A DNA stretch of 64,000 nucleotides from Campylobacter concisus ATCC 51562 (GCF_000466745.1 NZ_ANNI01000001.1:62001-126000); one strand, 5' to 3'; numbered from the stretch's first letter, positions 40,958 through 49,136 are shown. Notes: generated by a model from the letters alone, not told the origin. Made by a program: numbers and translations.

Positions 40958-41440
40958 TTACTCTGTCGCATCTCCAACAAAAAGACTTTGTTTGATATAC
41001 TCGCCTTTAAAATTTTGTCTACTATCTATAAGATTATGAATTTCAACTAAATCTAACCATTTCGGTGCAGGTGCAGGCAGTATTTTTAAATCCCCAAGCT
41101 CCTTGTTTGCGCTTTTAAGCATAACACTGCGATGCGTTATGGCCTTTCCGTTTATCGCATAAACATCAAAACCCCCAAATTTATTCGTCGCGGTATCGTC
41201 TACGACGTAAACTCCGCCTTGCGTATGATCGCCCCCCGCTTCAAAACATTTTATAAATAAATAGCCCTTATATTGCGTGTGGGCACACCTTACTGGGTTG
41301 TATTTTTTGTAATAAAATATATACATATTTGTAAGAAGCTCTTCGTATTCTTCTATATCTGCCTTAATATTTTTATCTTTGCTTTCACATCCGCAAAATA
41401 CAAACATACCCATAAGTAAAATGACCAAAAACCTTTTCAT
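40958..41440 (-). CDS. Prophage lipoprotein, moron-like
   Basis: Start at ATG 41440 after GAGAGGGGTG; a TTG at 41461 is less likely. The 160-residue product has a lipoprotein signal KRFLVILLMGMFVFCGCESK, with Cys at the FCGC box for lipidation. The mature part contains HTQYKGYLFIKCFEAGGDHT, QGGVYVVDD and GFDVYAINGK. No family recognised. It stands alone and is antisense to the preceding head gene, with its own AT-rich promoter region (41462-41500). Lysogenic conversion or superinfection exclusion is possible. Confidence 0.7.
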   Translation of the reverse strand: MKRFLVILLMGMFVFCGCESKDKNIKADIEEYEELLTNMYIFYYKKYNPVRCAHTQYKGYLFIKCFEAGGDHTQGGVYVVDDTATNKFGGFDVYAINGKAITHRSVMLKSANKELGDLKILPAPAPKWLDLVEIHNLIDSRQNFKGEYIKQSLFVGDATE

Positions 41441-41500
41441 GCCACCCCTCTCTTTTGTCAAGTAAGCTTATTTTGGTTTTAAAAAAATTATATCAAATTT

Positions 41501-43054
41501 TTAAATAATATATGCCTTGCCTCTTTTATCTCTCACCTTTTCAAAGTAGCTAAGCGCGAGAGCTAGCGCCCAAAAGCGGTCTGCGTGGCCGTGTTCGTTT
41601 CGGTCGCTGTCGTAGGTAAAGCTTTTAGCGCCCGCTTTTCGCTTTATAGCGTGAAGATCGGCTATTAATGCCGGGTCGTTTGGGATGATTATGCTTTTAT
41701 CTTCAAAGTGCTTTTTTAAATTTAGCGCCATAGCCTCTTTACTGCTTTGCGTAAAATAGACCCCTTGCACCCTTGAAGGAAAGCGCCTTTTTACCTTTTC
41801 GGCTACGCTCATGCCAATACCGGTTTTATCTATCTTTTGCATAGCCAAAGGATTGAAACGTAAAAAGTCGATGAGTAAATTTTCTTGCGCTTCAAAGCTT
41901 GCTTTGGCGATAACATCTAGCACGCTTAGCTTCTTTACGCCGCCTTCGTCGTATACGGCTATATGAGCCGATCTATCTTTCGTGCGGCCAACGTCAAATC
42001 CTGCATATTGCGGGACGCTTTTAGCCGGAAGTGCTGGCACATAGTCTTTTATACAACTTTTTATAAGCTCCACGCTTAAAAGCGCATTTTCATCGTCTAT
42101 AAATTGGCACTCATACGCGCTCGCCCATGTATCGGCGTCAAAAAGATCTCGCATAGTTTCAAGATCGAAATTTAGTCCGTCCTCTATGGCCCTATAAATA
42201 TCTACTCTATGCCTTGAAAACATATAGTATTTCGTTTCGTTGTCGAATAGCTCATGAAATAGCGAATTCTCTTCAAACGGCGTAGATAGGATAGTGAGGC
42301 GACCCGCTACCGCACCGATTGATGGCACGAAAGCATGCCAGATTCGCTTTTGATTTGGATACCAAGCGAACTCATCCATCCAAATATCGCCCGTAAAACC
42401 TTGCACTGTGCGGAAGTTATGAGCCATAACCCTAATCGTAGCGCCGCTATCTAGGCTCTTTTCGTATTCGCTATTTTTAGCAAAAAGTATGCCGAATTTC
42501 TCAGCCCATCCGTCTAGGTAGTTCATTAAAATCCTAGCTTGCTCTTCGCTCGCGCTCAAAAACAGCTGATTACGACCCGCAACGGCTCCAAGCAGCGCAT
42601 CAAGGCTCGAGGCGTATGAAAAACCTATTTGGCGGGATTTTAGCACGATACGAAACTGAGACGTGTCATTGATAAAATCTTTTTGATAACCGTAAAGCCC
42701 GCCCTCATCCATAGCTTTAGCCTTTAGGCTTTCATAGTCTGCGTTCATTATGGTGGTAGGCTTTTTCTTATTTTTTACCTTCGCCTCTTTTGCCTTTTGG
42801 CCTTCAAGGCGAGATAAAGACGCGGAGAGCATCGCTATTTGTTTTGCCTTGCTGTCGCTACTTTTGCCTTTGCTAAGCTCTGCGATTTGAGCTTTTAAAT
42901 TTTGAGCGGTTAGGCGGCCTTGCTTATCCTCTTTGCCTTTCCAACGCGATAGAGTAGATACGTCAATCTTGTATTCTTTGCTAATTTCAGACAACGAGTA
43001 TCCAGAGGAGATTAAATTTAAAACGAGTTCTTTTGTCTGCTTAGAATACGCCAT
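41501..43054 (-). CDS. Terminase large subunit (P2 gpP-like) with N-terminal HTH
   Basis: 517 residues. An N-terminal helix-turn-helix (LISSGYSLSEISKEYKIDVS) precedes a linker and the ATPase: Walker A-like VLKSRQIGFSYASS (about 134), Walker B GDIWMDEFAWYP (about 222), coupling motif ILSTPFEEN. The nuclease domain has Asp in YAGFDVGRTKDRSAH (about 350) and a late Asp in EHGHADRFWALALA. It packages DNA into proheads. It is leftward with portal, as in P2 P-Q. The HTH probably supplies the small-subunit function. Confidence 0.9.
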   Translation of the reverse strand: MAYSKQTKELVLNLISSGYSLSEISKEYKIDVSTLSRWKGKEDKQGRLTAQNLKAQIAELSKGKSSDSKAKQIAMLSASLSRLEGQKAKEAKVKNKKKPTTIMNADYESLKAKAMDEGGLYGYQKDFINDTSQFRIVLKSRQIGFSYASSLDALLGAVAGRNQLFLSASEEQARILMNYLDGWAEKFGILFAKNSEYEKSLDSGATIRVMAHNFRTVQGFTGDIWMDEFAWYPNQKRIWHAFVPSIGAVAGRLTILSTPFEENSLFHELFDNETKYYMFSRHRVDIYRAIEDGLNFDLETMRDLFDADTWASAYECQFIDDENALLSVELIKSCIKDYVPALPAKSVPQYAGFDVGRTKDRSAHIAVYDEGGVKKLSVLDVIAKASFEAQENLLIDFLRFNPLAMQKIDKTGIGMSVAEKVKRRFPSRVQGVYFTQSSKEAMALNLKKHFEDKSIIIPNDPALIADLHAIKRKAGAKSFTYDSDRNEHGHADRFWALALALSYFEKVRDKRGKAYII

Positions 43055-43366
43055 TTATTCATCCTCCAAACAAGAACGCATAAAATCAAGCGTGAAATCA
43101 AAATTTAGTATATCAACGCCCCGCTCATCCGTGGCATCTACGCTTGAGTTTTTAAAATTTAAAAGAGGAGTTAGACTCATAAGCTCTTTTAATACAACCT
43201 CTCCGGCGCTAATGGGAACAATAACGGTCAAGACGGCTTTATACTGCGCATGGTTAAGCACACTTCTTTCGGAAACGAAAATTTTAAAATCGTCTTCGTG
43301 TTTTAAAATTAATTTTTCGCAAAATGCAATTAGCTCTTTTTCGGTCTTGATATTCTCTGCTTCCAT
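43055..43366 (-). CDS. Hypothetical phage protein between terminase and head gene
   Basis: 103 residues, acidic, alpha/beta (KAVLTVIVPISAGEVVLKEL). The stop abuts the terminase ATG. No family recognised. It is in the packaging/head operon, perhaps a head-completion or terminase accessory. Confidence 0.6.
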   Translation of the reverse strand: MEAENIKTEKELIAFCEKLILKHEDDFKIFVSERSVLNHAQYKAVLTVIVPISAGEVVLKELMSLTPLLNFKNSSVDATDERGVDILNFDFTLDFMRSCLEDE

Positions 43367-43375
43367 ACTCTCTCC

Positions 43376-43702
43376 TTAAACAGCGGCATAAAAATATCCG
43401 CTCGTATTTTTCTTCGTCGTAAGTTTGTAAAATTTATCCATCCAATACTCCTCCCACTGCTTAACGTCTTTAAAAGTGTCTAAGCTTTCGTCATATTCAT
43501 TTGCGCGCTGCTGGATTTTAAGCCAAAGCTTCTGTCCTAAAAGCGCTAACGTATAAAAAGCTGCGGCTTTTGTTTTACTCGTCTCTTCTACGGCGTATTT
43601 GCCTATCTGAGACTCCGCCATTTCTATATACGGTATTATCTCGTCGTCGGCTATCATTTTTAATTTGTTATAGCGTCTAATTTCATCTATGATATTTTGC
43701 AT
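43376..43702 (-). CDS. Mu gp36-like/DUF1320-like head-tail connector protein
   Basis: 108 residues, all-helical: IDEIRRYNKLKMIADDEIIP, YIEMAESQIGKYA and KAAAFYTLALLGQKLWLKI. The helical bundle pattern resembles gp36/gp6-type connector proteins that sit under the portal. The assignment is by pattern and location (packaging operon). AGGAATA precedes the ATG. Confidence 0.55.
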   Translation of the reverse strand: MQNIIDEIRRYNKLKMIADDEIIPYIEMAESQIGKYAVEETSKTKAAAFYTLALLGQKLWLKIQQRANEYDESLDTFKDVKQWEEYWMDKFYKLTTKKNTSGYFYAAV

Positions 43703-43723
43703 ATTATTCCTTTTTAAAAACCT

Positions 43724-43758
43724 GCTTCAAAACGCTTCAAAACGGCTTCAATTTCAAC
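43724..43758. repeat. Phased GCTTCAA array between portal and gp36-like gene
   Basis: GCTTCAA at 43724, 43734 and 43745 (spacing 10 and 11), then a degenerate TTTCAAC near 43753. It has the same copy number and spacing as the left-end array at 32558. The remaining gap to 43815 carries a further CGGCTTAAAACG and an AACGTATTTTAAAGATACGTT inverted repeat. Confidence 0.65.
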
Positions 43759-43815
43759 GAACGTATTTTAAAGATACGTTTGCATTGTTTTACTATTAAA
43801 ACGGCTTAAAACGTT

Positions 43816-44829
43816 TTATTTGTTATAACCCAAAATTCCGCGCGCTTCATTTAAGCTAATTATACCGCTGCTTACCAGTCCGGCTACCAGCTCTCCGTCG
43901 TCTTTAAAGTTGCTTACGTCGATAGGCTTAAGCTTGATAGGATAGCCGATACTATCGAAAAACCACTCTATTTGCTCTTGTTTTGGGATGATCGTAAGCT
44001 CGTTAAAGCTGTGCAGCTGTCCAGTTACCTCTCCGCTGCCTCCAAGCTGTCCGGCGGTCATTACTCCGACCATTCTAGGCGGTACTCCGTGCGCGGCTAT
44101 GATCTCGTCTCTATTTAGGTTTTTAAGCTTTTCAAAACTAATATCGCTTACCTTGCTTAGATCCTCGATACGTACTTTCGCATTCTCACCGTTTGCAGTT
44201 AAAACCAATGTTTTGTGCGCATTGCCCGTCCCTTTAAAATTTGAGCCGAAAAATTCTTTAAAGGCGTTAAGCTGCATCTCGTCAGGCTCTGAATTTTCAA
44301 AGATTATGGCCGTATCGGCGCGGGCGGAGTTTTCAAAAAAAGCGTTATTAAAACTATCGGCCTTTTGATTGGTTAGAATTGAGAGCATAGCCGCCAAATA
44401 ATCAGGCTCTCCGTAAAATCTAGAGTTTGGAGAATAATAATATAAGTGTTTTGCATTAAGTGCTATTGATTTATTGTTTTTTACTTGAAATATTTCTTTG
44501 CTTTCGTTTACTCTAGCTTCGATAGAGGGAAGTATATAAAGGTTTTTACCCGCAATTTCAACAAAAGCATTTCCAAAAATTTCAAGATTTAATATAAACG
44601 CATATAAAAAATCTTTGGGCGTCATAACGCCACCTTCAAGCTTTGAGCCATCTTCTATATTAGATAACAGTGATGCTTTTAATTGCACGGCTCGCCTGTG
44701 ATAGGTATTGGCGTAAAAAAGACCTAGTAGTCTATCAAAGCTAAAAAACGGCTCTATTAAGCCTTGTGAGTCTTTGCTTTCTTCAGTAAGCTGTGCGCTA
44801 CCTTGCGCTGCTTTAAAAATTCTATCCAT
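43816..44829 (-). CDS. Phage portal protein (P2 gpQ / PBSX family)
   Basis: 337 residues, typical for this family. Conserved blocks: YANTYHRRAVQLKASLL (about 36), the stem region FLYAFILNLEIFGNAFVEI, FYGEPDYLAAMLSILTNQKA, FFENSARADTAII, then HGVPPRMVGVMTAGQLGGSG (about 247) and the wing end IPKQEQIEWFFD. It forms the dodecameric DNA gate at the head vertex. It is leftward and divergent from the protease-scaffold gene, as Q is from O in P2. Confidence 0.92.
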   Translation of the reverse strand: MDRIFKAAQGSAQLTEESKDSQGLIEPFFSFDRLLGLFYANTYHRRAVQLKASLLSNIEDGSKLEGGVMTPKDFLYAFILNLEIFGNAFVEIAGKNLYILPSIEARVNESKEIFQVKNNKSIALNAKHLYYYSPNSRFYGEPDYLAAMLSILTNQKADSFNNAFFENSARADTAIIFENSEPDEMQLNAFKEFFGSNFKGTGNAHKTLVLTANGENAKVRIEDLSKVSDISFEKLKNLNRDEIIAAHGVPPRMVGVMTAGQLGGSGEVTGQLHSFNELTIIPKQEQIEWFFDSIGYPIKLKPIDVSNFKDDGELVAGLVSSGIISLNEARGILGYNK

Positions 44830-44888
44830 ATTTATCCTAAAAATTTTTAATCCAATTCTACGATAAAGATTTTTCGCTTTCTAGCAAG

Positions 44889-44908
44889 ATAAGACATATA
44901 TGTCTTAT
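44889..44908. promoter_or_regulatory. Perfect 20-bp palindrome in the divergent portal/protease promoter region
   Basis: ATAAGACATA followed by its exact reverse complement, midway in the 138-bp gap between the leftward portal and rightward protease genes. A natural place for a late-gene activator or for a shared operator. Confidence 0.6.
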
Positions 44909-44967
44909 TTAGGTTTTTTAAAATCTTATTTTTGGCGAAAATGGCGGAAAAAAATAAGGAGTAAGTA

Positions 44968-45729
44968 ATGGCTAGAGAGATAACCGATATGCAAATCAAG
45001 TTAATTTCGCTGGTATCAGCAGGTGCTAACAATAAAAAAATTATCTACAAAAATGAGAATTTTAACGAGCTGTTAAGAGTCGATTTTAAAAAGAGCGATG
45101 CAGAACAAGGAGTTGTTTATGGGATAGTTTATGCCCCGGACGAAGTGGATACGCAAGGAGATTTTGCAAATGCTGACGAAATCAAAAGGGCTGCTTATAA
45201 CTTTATGAAGAGATCGGACCTTAGCTACTGTATAGATGTAAATCATAATTTTAATATCGCAGACGCCTATATATGCGAAAGCTGGATAGTAAAAAGCAAA
45301 GATGAATTCTTTAATGAAGAGGGAGCGTGGGCGGTAGGTATCAAAATAGAAGATGAGGAGCTGCGAGAGATGATAAAAAACGGAACGATAACTGGACTAT
45401 CAATGTATGGCAGTGGAGTGATAAAGGGGAGCGAAAAAGAAGATGTCACAAAAGGCGGCGTGATAGCGGCGCTAAAAGAGTTTTTCGGCTCAAGCGAAAA
45501 TTTTAAAAAAGAAAGTTCAAACAACAAAGGAGAAACGATGGATGAAAATAGAGTTGCCGAGCTTGTAAAAGCTGGCATTAGTGCAAATGAGGCAAAACTT
45601 GAAACGCTTGAAAAATCGGTAAGCGAGCTAACCGCTAAACTTGACGCGATAACAAGCGAGTTAAGCAAATCAAAACAAGACGTAACGATCGAAAAAACAC
45701 AAATTTCAGCAAGCAAAGGAATACTATAA
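44968..45729 (+). CDS. Prohead protease fused to scaffold (XkdF-like N-domain; gpO role)
   Basis: 253 residues. The N-terminal part (about 5-160) resembles phage XkdF-like serine protease domains: GVVYGIVYAPDEVDTQGDFA, CIDVNHNFNIADAYICESWI and GAWAVGIKIEDEELREMIKN with GTITGLSMYGSG. The C-terminal 65 residues are coiled-coil scaffold (LEKSVSELTAKLDAITSELS). It matures the capsid. An AAGGAGTAA SD precedes the ATG. A second in-frame start at 45538 could give free scaffold. Confidence 0.8.
   Translation: MAREITDMQIKLISLVSAGANNKKIIYKNENFNELLRVDFKKSDAEQGVVYGIVYAPDEVDTQGDFANADEIKRAAYNFMKRSDLSYCIDVNHNFNIADAYICESWIVKSKDEFFNEEGAWAVGIKIEDEELREMIKNGTITGLSMYGSGVIKGSEKEDVTKGGVIAALKEFFGSSENFKKESSNNKGETMDENRVAELVKAGISANEAKLETLEKSVSELTAKLDAITSELSKSKQDVTIEKTQISASKGIL
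45538..45729 (+). CDS. Internal in-frame scaffold start within the protease-scaffold gene
   Basis: AAAGGAG at 45526-45532, 5 bp before ATG 45538, in frame with the larger gene. The product (MDENRVAELVKAGISANEAK and so on, 63 residues) is just the coiled-coil scaffold. Lambda C/Nu3 uses the same nested design. Confidence 0.6.
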   Translation: MDENRVAELVKAGISANEAKLETLEKSVSELTAKLDAITSELSKSKQDVTIEKTQISASKGIL

Positions 45730-46622
45730 TGGACGGATTAAACGATATTTTAAAAGGCTCTATGAATGCCACTAACGTTACTCTCTCGGGCTCACTTACA
45801 CCCGAGCAATCGCATAATTTTATAGACGTTATTAAGCAAAACAACGGCTTTTTGCAAAAAATCCATACTGAAAAAATGGGTAGACTTACTAAAGAGCTCG
45901 ACGCATGGGACGTAGCAAAAGGAATTTTGGTGCGCGTAGCCAGTGGCGAAAAACCAAACGACTCACAAAGATCGGCTTTAAGCAAAGTAGGTGCAAAGCT
46001 AGATGCCAAAAGCGTTCAGCTATTCTCTCGCATCTTGCAAGACGCGTTAGAAGACAATAAGTCAAACCCTAATTTTGAAAAAGAGACTTTTGACGCGTTT
46101 GCTAAGGCTTTTGGTAACGATTTGGCTCTTCTTGGCTTTACCGGAGAGAGCGATACTTACGACGGAACTTTTAAGACGCTACATAAAGGCTGGCTACAAG
46201 TAGTCAAGGACTCTAGCGACGCAGTTAAATTAACCTATACAGCATCAGAAAAGGTATCAAATAGACTGAGTGCATTAGTTGGATCTATAGACCCAGACAT
46301 CGTAAGTGAAGCTAGGATTTTGATAAACCCTTCCGACGTTCAGGAATACAATAAAGAGCTAAGCGCACTAAATTCGCCGCTTCATCTCGTTCAAGGCGGA
46401 GCCAACCAAATACTTGGCATTCCATTTGAAATAACTCCTCTTATGCCAAAAGGCACTTATCTAGCTACTCCACTTAAAAACTTAGTTTTAGGAGTAGTTT
46501 TAGACATCCGTCGTAACCGCTGGTATGACGCTGAAGAGCGAGCCTTAAAATACGTATTTGATGTATTTACTGATTATGAAGTAGTCGTTAAAAAATGGGC
46601 TAGCCTTATGAGTAAGGCATAA
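45729..46622 (+). CDS. Major capsid protein (P2 gpN-like family)
   Basis: 297 residues. The ATG overlaps the protease stop by one base. FLQKIHTEKMGRLTKELDAW at the start, DSSDAVKLTYTASEKVSNRL (about 160-180), ILINPSDVQEYNKELSALN and the C-terminal NRWYDAEERALKYVFDVFTD form the P2-family capsid pattern. It is shorter than P2 N (357), mainly at the N-terminus because the protease/scaffold is separate. It assembles the icosahedral head. Expected to be the most abundant virion protein. Confidence 0.85.
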   Translation: MDGLNDILKGSMNATNVTLSGSLTPEQSHNFIDVIKQNNGFLQKIHTEKMGRLTKELDAWDVAKGILVRVASGEKPNDSQRSALSKVGAKLDAKSVQLFSRILQDALEDNKSNPNFEKETFDAFAKAFGNDLALLGFTGESDTYDGTFKTLHKGWLQVVKDSSDAVKLTYTASEKVSNRLSALVGSIDPDIVSEARILINPSDVQEYNKELSALNSPLHLVQGGANQILGIPFEITPLMPKGTYLATPLKNLVLGVVLDIRRNRWYDAEERALKYVFDVFTDYEVVVKKWASLMSKA

Positions 46623-46632
46623 AGGAGCGAGC

Positions 46633-46839
46633 ATGATGTACATAGCTAAAGGCAATATATGCGTAAAGGGAAATTTCGTTAAAGAGGGTGAGACAATCAC
46701 CCTTAATCAAAACGAAGCTAAAAAGTATTTGGACTCCTCAATGATAGAGGTTTTTGAAGAAAATGACTCAAATACACAGTTGCAAGATCAGGACAAATCC
46801 TCTGATCAAGACGATAATTTGGAGTCAAAAGAAGAGTGA
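46633..46839 (+). CDS. Small acidic head-region protein, 68 residues
   Basis: MMYIAKGNICVKGNFVKEGE followed by a very acidic tail (QDQDKSSDQDDNLESKEE). The first half resembles small DUF7210-like/head-stabilising proteins seen after capsid genes (assignment weak). AAGGAG SD; overlaps the lysozyme region by 4 bp before its preferred start. Confidence 0.55.
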   Translation: MMYIAKGNICVKGNFVKEGETITLNQNEAKKYLDSSMIEVFEENDSNTQLQDQDKSSDQDDNLESKEE

Positions 46840-46850
46840 TCGAGGTCAAA

Positions 46851-47291
46851 ATGTCATTAAAAGAAAATATAAAAGAGAACGAAGGCTTTAGAAGCTACAT
46901 ATATCAGGATACTCGTGGGTATCCTACTGTCGGATATGGTTTTAAGGTTTCATCTCTTAGTAAAGACGAACTCTTTTTAAATGGCGGCAAGGCTGAGCCT
47001 ATGAGTAAAGCGGTAGCAGATCAAATTTTAGAGATGAAGCTAATTAAGCTTGCCTCTAGCGTTTGTGAAGCTTTTCCTTGGCTAGAAGATAAGCCAAAAA
47101 ATGTCCAAGACGTGGTAATAGAAATGTGCTATCAAATGGGCGTACCAGGCGTGAAAAAGTTTGTTACTACTCTTAATTTCATAAAGTCTGGTGAATATGA
47201 GGCAGCCTATAAAAATGGGCTAAATAGCCTTTGGGCAAAACAAACGCCGAACCGTGCAAAGAAGGTGCTAAGTGGGTTACTTGATAACTAA
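46851..47291 (+). CDS. T4-type endolysin (lysozyme, glycoside hydrolase 24)
   Basis: The start at ATG 46851 follows GAGG 5 bp upstream. A GTG at 46836 is possible but less suitable. In the 146-residue product the T4 lysozyme triad falls at identical numbers: Glu11 (KENEGF), Asp20 (IYQDTRG) and Thr26 (YPTVGYG). The rest (VQDVVIEMCYQMGVPGVKKF, WAKQTPNRAKKVL) is canonical GH24. It cleaves peptidoglycan at lysis. No signal-arrest sequence, so it needs a holin for export. It overlaps the spanin gene by 20 bp. Confidence 0.92.
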   Translation: MSLKENIKENEGFRSYIYQDTRGYPTVGYGFKVSSLSKDELFLNGGKAEPMSKAVADQILEMKLIKLASSVCEAFPWLEDKPKNVQDVVIEMCYQMGVPGVKKFVTTLNFIKSGEYEAAYKNGLNSLWAKQTPNRAKKVLSGLLDN

Positions 47292-47634
47292 ACTTCCTAT
47301 CGTAGGCTTTGCATTGGCCGCGCTTTTAGGTTTTGCTTGCGTAAATTTGTTTTTGGAAAATTCAAAACTCCAAAGTATAAATTCCGTCTTGCTTAAAGAC
47401 CTTGAAAGTGTAAAAGAGAAAAACGAGCGACTAACCAAGGACTACACTACAGTCAAAAACAATCTAAGTGCCTGCGATACAGCTCTTGCTTCACAAAACG
47501 AAGCTATAAAGGCTGCTGCGGTAAAGATCGACGATACTCCGTCAAAAGAGGCCGAGAGAATAAAGAAGATTTACGTCAAAGATAAAAGCTGCGAGGCGGA
47601 ACTAGCGGCATATAAGGAGCTGTTTCGTGATTAG
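47272..47634 (+). CDS. Rz-like inner-membrane spanin
   Basis: 120 residues from GTG 47272 (AAGGTG upstream). One N-terminal transmembrane helix (LPIVGFALAALLGFACVNLF), then a periplasmic coiled coil (LKDLESVKEKNERLTKDYTT). It is followed, with an 8-bp overlap, by a small lipoprotein, the standard Rz/Rz1 pair. The pair fuses inner and outer membrane in the last lysis step. Confidence 0.78.
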   Translation: MGYLITKLPIVGFALAALLGFACVNLFLENSKLQSINSVLLKDLESVKEKNERLTKDYTTVKNNLSACDTALASQNEAIKAAAVKIDDTPSKEAERIKKIYVKDKSCEAELAAYKELFRD

Positions 47635-47875
47635 GATTTCGCTTTTTTGTCTATTTGCTTTGATCTTTGCGGGCTGCGCGGCCAAACCTCAAGCGAGCGA
47701 GCCGTACATAATCTATAAAGAAAAATACGTGCCCGTAAGGTGCAATGCCGAGATGCCCGTAAAACCTAAAGACGACGGTACGTTCGAGACGGATAAGAGG
47801 ATTGCTATTTACTATCGCGATTGCGAAAAAAAACTAAAACAATGTCTTGGAATAAAGGAAGAAGATGGAAAATAG
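47627..47875 (+). CDS. Rz1-like outer-membrane spanin lipoprotein
   Basis: 82 residues from GTG 47627. Signal peptide with lipobox LFALIFAGCAAKP (Cys at about 17), then a short periplasmic part containing YIIYKEKYVPVRCNAEMPVK and CEKKLKQCLG. Overlaps the Rz-like gene by 8 bp and the next gene by 11 bp. Pairing with the coiled-coil protein completes the spanin. Confidence 0.78.
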   Translation: MIRISLFCLFALIFAGCAAKPQASEPYIIYKEKYVPVRCNAEMPVKPKDDGTFETDKRIAIYYRDCEKKLKQCLGIKEEDGK

Positions 47876-48245
47876 CCTAGATTTTGGCAATGAGATAAGA
47901 GAGACAGCTGGATTAATAAATTTAGCTGGATCATGGGGATTAAATGAATTTATTGTCTTTATGGCGATTTTTGGCTTTATCGGTTTTGTGGTGGTCTTTT
48001 TGCTGCTTAGTAGATATACGAGCAAAAACACTGATTTGATGATCGATGTAGTGAATAAAAATAGTGAAGCTATAAATAAACAAAGTAGTGCCACTGAAAA
48101 GCTAAGCGATATTTTAGCAGCAAATTTCGCAACAAATAAAGAGAAGCTTAATGAAATACATGAAGATGTAAAAGAGATCAAGCATAGCGTAAAGTATACG
48201 AGAATGCCAAGAAATAAAAAATTTAGCGAGCATATAAATGATTGA
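47865..48245 (+). CDS. Membrane protein in the lysis cassette, possible holin or tail accessory
   Basis: 126 residues with one strong transmembrane helix (FIVFMAIFGFIGFVVVFLLL, about 29-48) after an extracytoplasmic N-terminus, and a helical amphipathic C-terminus. As the only membrane protein beside endolysin and spanins it is a holin candidate, but its long soluble tail is unusual. It overlaps the baseplate gene by 8 bp. Confidence 0.55.
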   Translation: MENSLDFGNEIRETAGLINLAGSWGLNEFIVFMAIFGFIGFVVVFLLLSRYTSKNTDLMIDVVNKNSEAINKQSSATEKLSDILAANFATNKEKLNEIHEDVKEIKHSVKYTRMPRNKKFSEHIND

Positions 48246-48849
48246 AGTTGGAATTATAAGTGAAGTAAGAAATGACCGTGCAAAAGTTGCCATTGGTTCG
48301 ATGGTAACTGATTTTTTGCCGGTATTTCAAGCACATGCCAACTCTTATGCAGTGAGCTTTTCGCCAATACGCGTAGGAGAGCAAGTGCTAGTGCTGCCTG
48401 TGCATGATGAATTAAACTCAGGTGTGGTGCTTCGTGGGCTTTATCAAAGTTCATATAAAACTGATGCGACTGATAAGAAAGTACATATAAGTTTTGAAGA
48501 TGGCATAAAGATGAGCTATGACAGCTCTAGCTCTTGCCTTGAAATTTCATCTCCAAAGCTTATAAACATAACTTGCGATAACGCAAATGTAAAGGCTAAA
48601 AATGTGATGGTAGAGGCCAGTGAGACAACGATAAAAAGCGGGGATATCAAGCTGCTCGGCAATACTTTGATACAAGGGGCGATAAATACAGCTGGAGTTG
48701 GTGGTGGTAGTGGTAGCTTTGAGATAAATGGAGATGTAAGGATCACTGGGTCAATCACAGCAGGTGGTAATGCAAACTTTGGCGGTAGCGTACGTGATGG
48801 ACGTGGCAGCCTAACAGATCATACAAATAACGGACTTGCAAGGGATTAG
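48238..48849 (+). CDS. Baseplate assembly protein V
   Basis: 203 residues. The N-terminal OB-fold region (EVGIISEVRNDRAKVAIGSM, then PIRVGEQVLVLPVHDELNSG and VVLRGLYQSSY) is that of P2 gpV/phage spike hub proteins. The C-terminal beta-helix/spike region is rich in Gly and hydrophobic repeats (GSFEINGDVRITGSITAGGN). It forms the membrane-piercing tip. Followed by W with the stop and start nearly touching. Confidence 0.88.
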   Translation: MIEVGIISEVRNDRAKVAIGSMVTDFLPVFQAHANSYAVSFSPIRVGEQVLVLPVHDELNSGVVLRGLYQSSYKTDATDKKVHISFEDGIKMSYDSSSSCLEISSPKLINITCDNANVKAKNVMVEASETTIKSGDIKLLGNTLIQGAINTAGVGGGSGSFEINGDVRITGSITAGGNANFGGSVRDGRGSLTDHTNNGLARD

Positions 48850-48851
48850 TG

Positions 48852-49136
48852 ATGAAATATCTTATTGATATAGAAAACTCTATCAAAGACATACTCCTAA
48901 CTCCGCTTGGCAGTAGAGTGATGCTGCCTGAGTATGGCAGCAGAATTTATGAGCTAATAGATCGCAAGGTGGATGATGAATTTCGTGCTGATCTGGCGTG
49001 CTTTGTGATAGAGGCGGTTGAGAAGTGGGAAAAGAGAGTAAAGATCGATGAAGTTCGTCTTATAGGTTTAAAAGATCATAAGCTTAGCTTTAAAGTAGTG
49101 CTTATGAGTGGCGATGAGATAGAGGTAAGAGCATGA
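48852..49136 (+). CDS. Baseplate protein W (gp25 family)
   Basis: 94 residues from ATG 48852 (a GTG at 48849 overlaps the V stop). LLTPLGSRVMLPEYGSRIYE is the diagnostic gp25/W block, and AVEKWEKRVKIDEVRLIGLK follows. Part of the wedge that triggers sheath contraction, with lysozyme-like fold but no enzymatic role here. 4-bp overlap with J. Confidence 0.9.
   Translation: MKYLIDIENSIKDILLTPLGSRVMLPEYGSRIYELIDRKVDDEFRADLACFVIEAVEKWEKRVKIDEVRLIGLKDHKLSFKVVLMSGDEIEVRA

Noticed and set aside
41228-41240. Run of six G/C in the lipoprotein gene as a phase-variation tract
   Set aside because: Campylobacter contingency tracts are usually eight or more. The gene is intact and six is within chance.
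44847-45032. Small minus-strand frame across the divergent portal/protease promoter
   Set aside because: It overlaps the protease start and the palindrome, has no SD, and its composition is that of AT-rich non-coding DNA.
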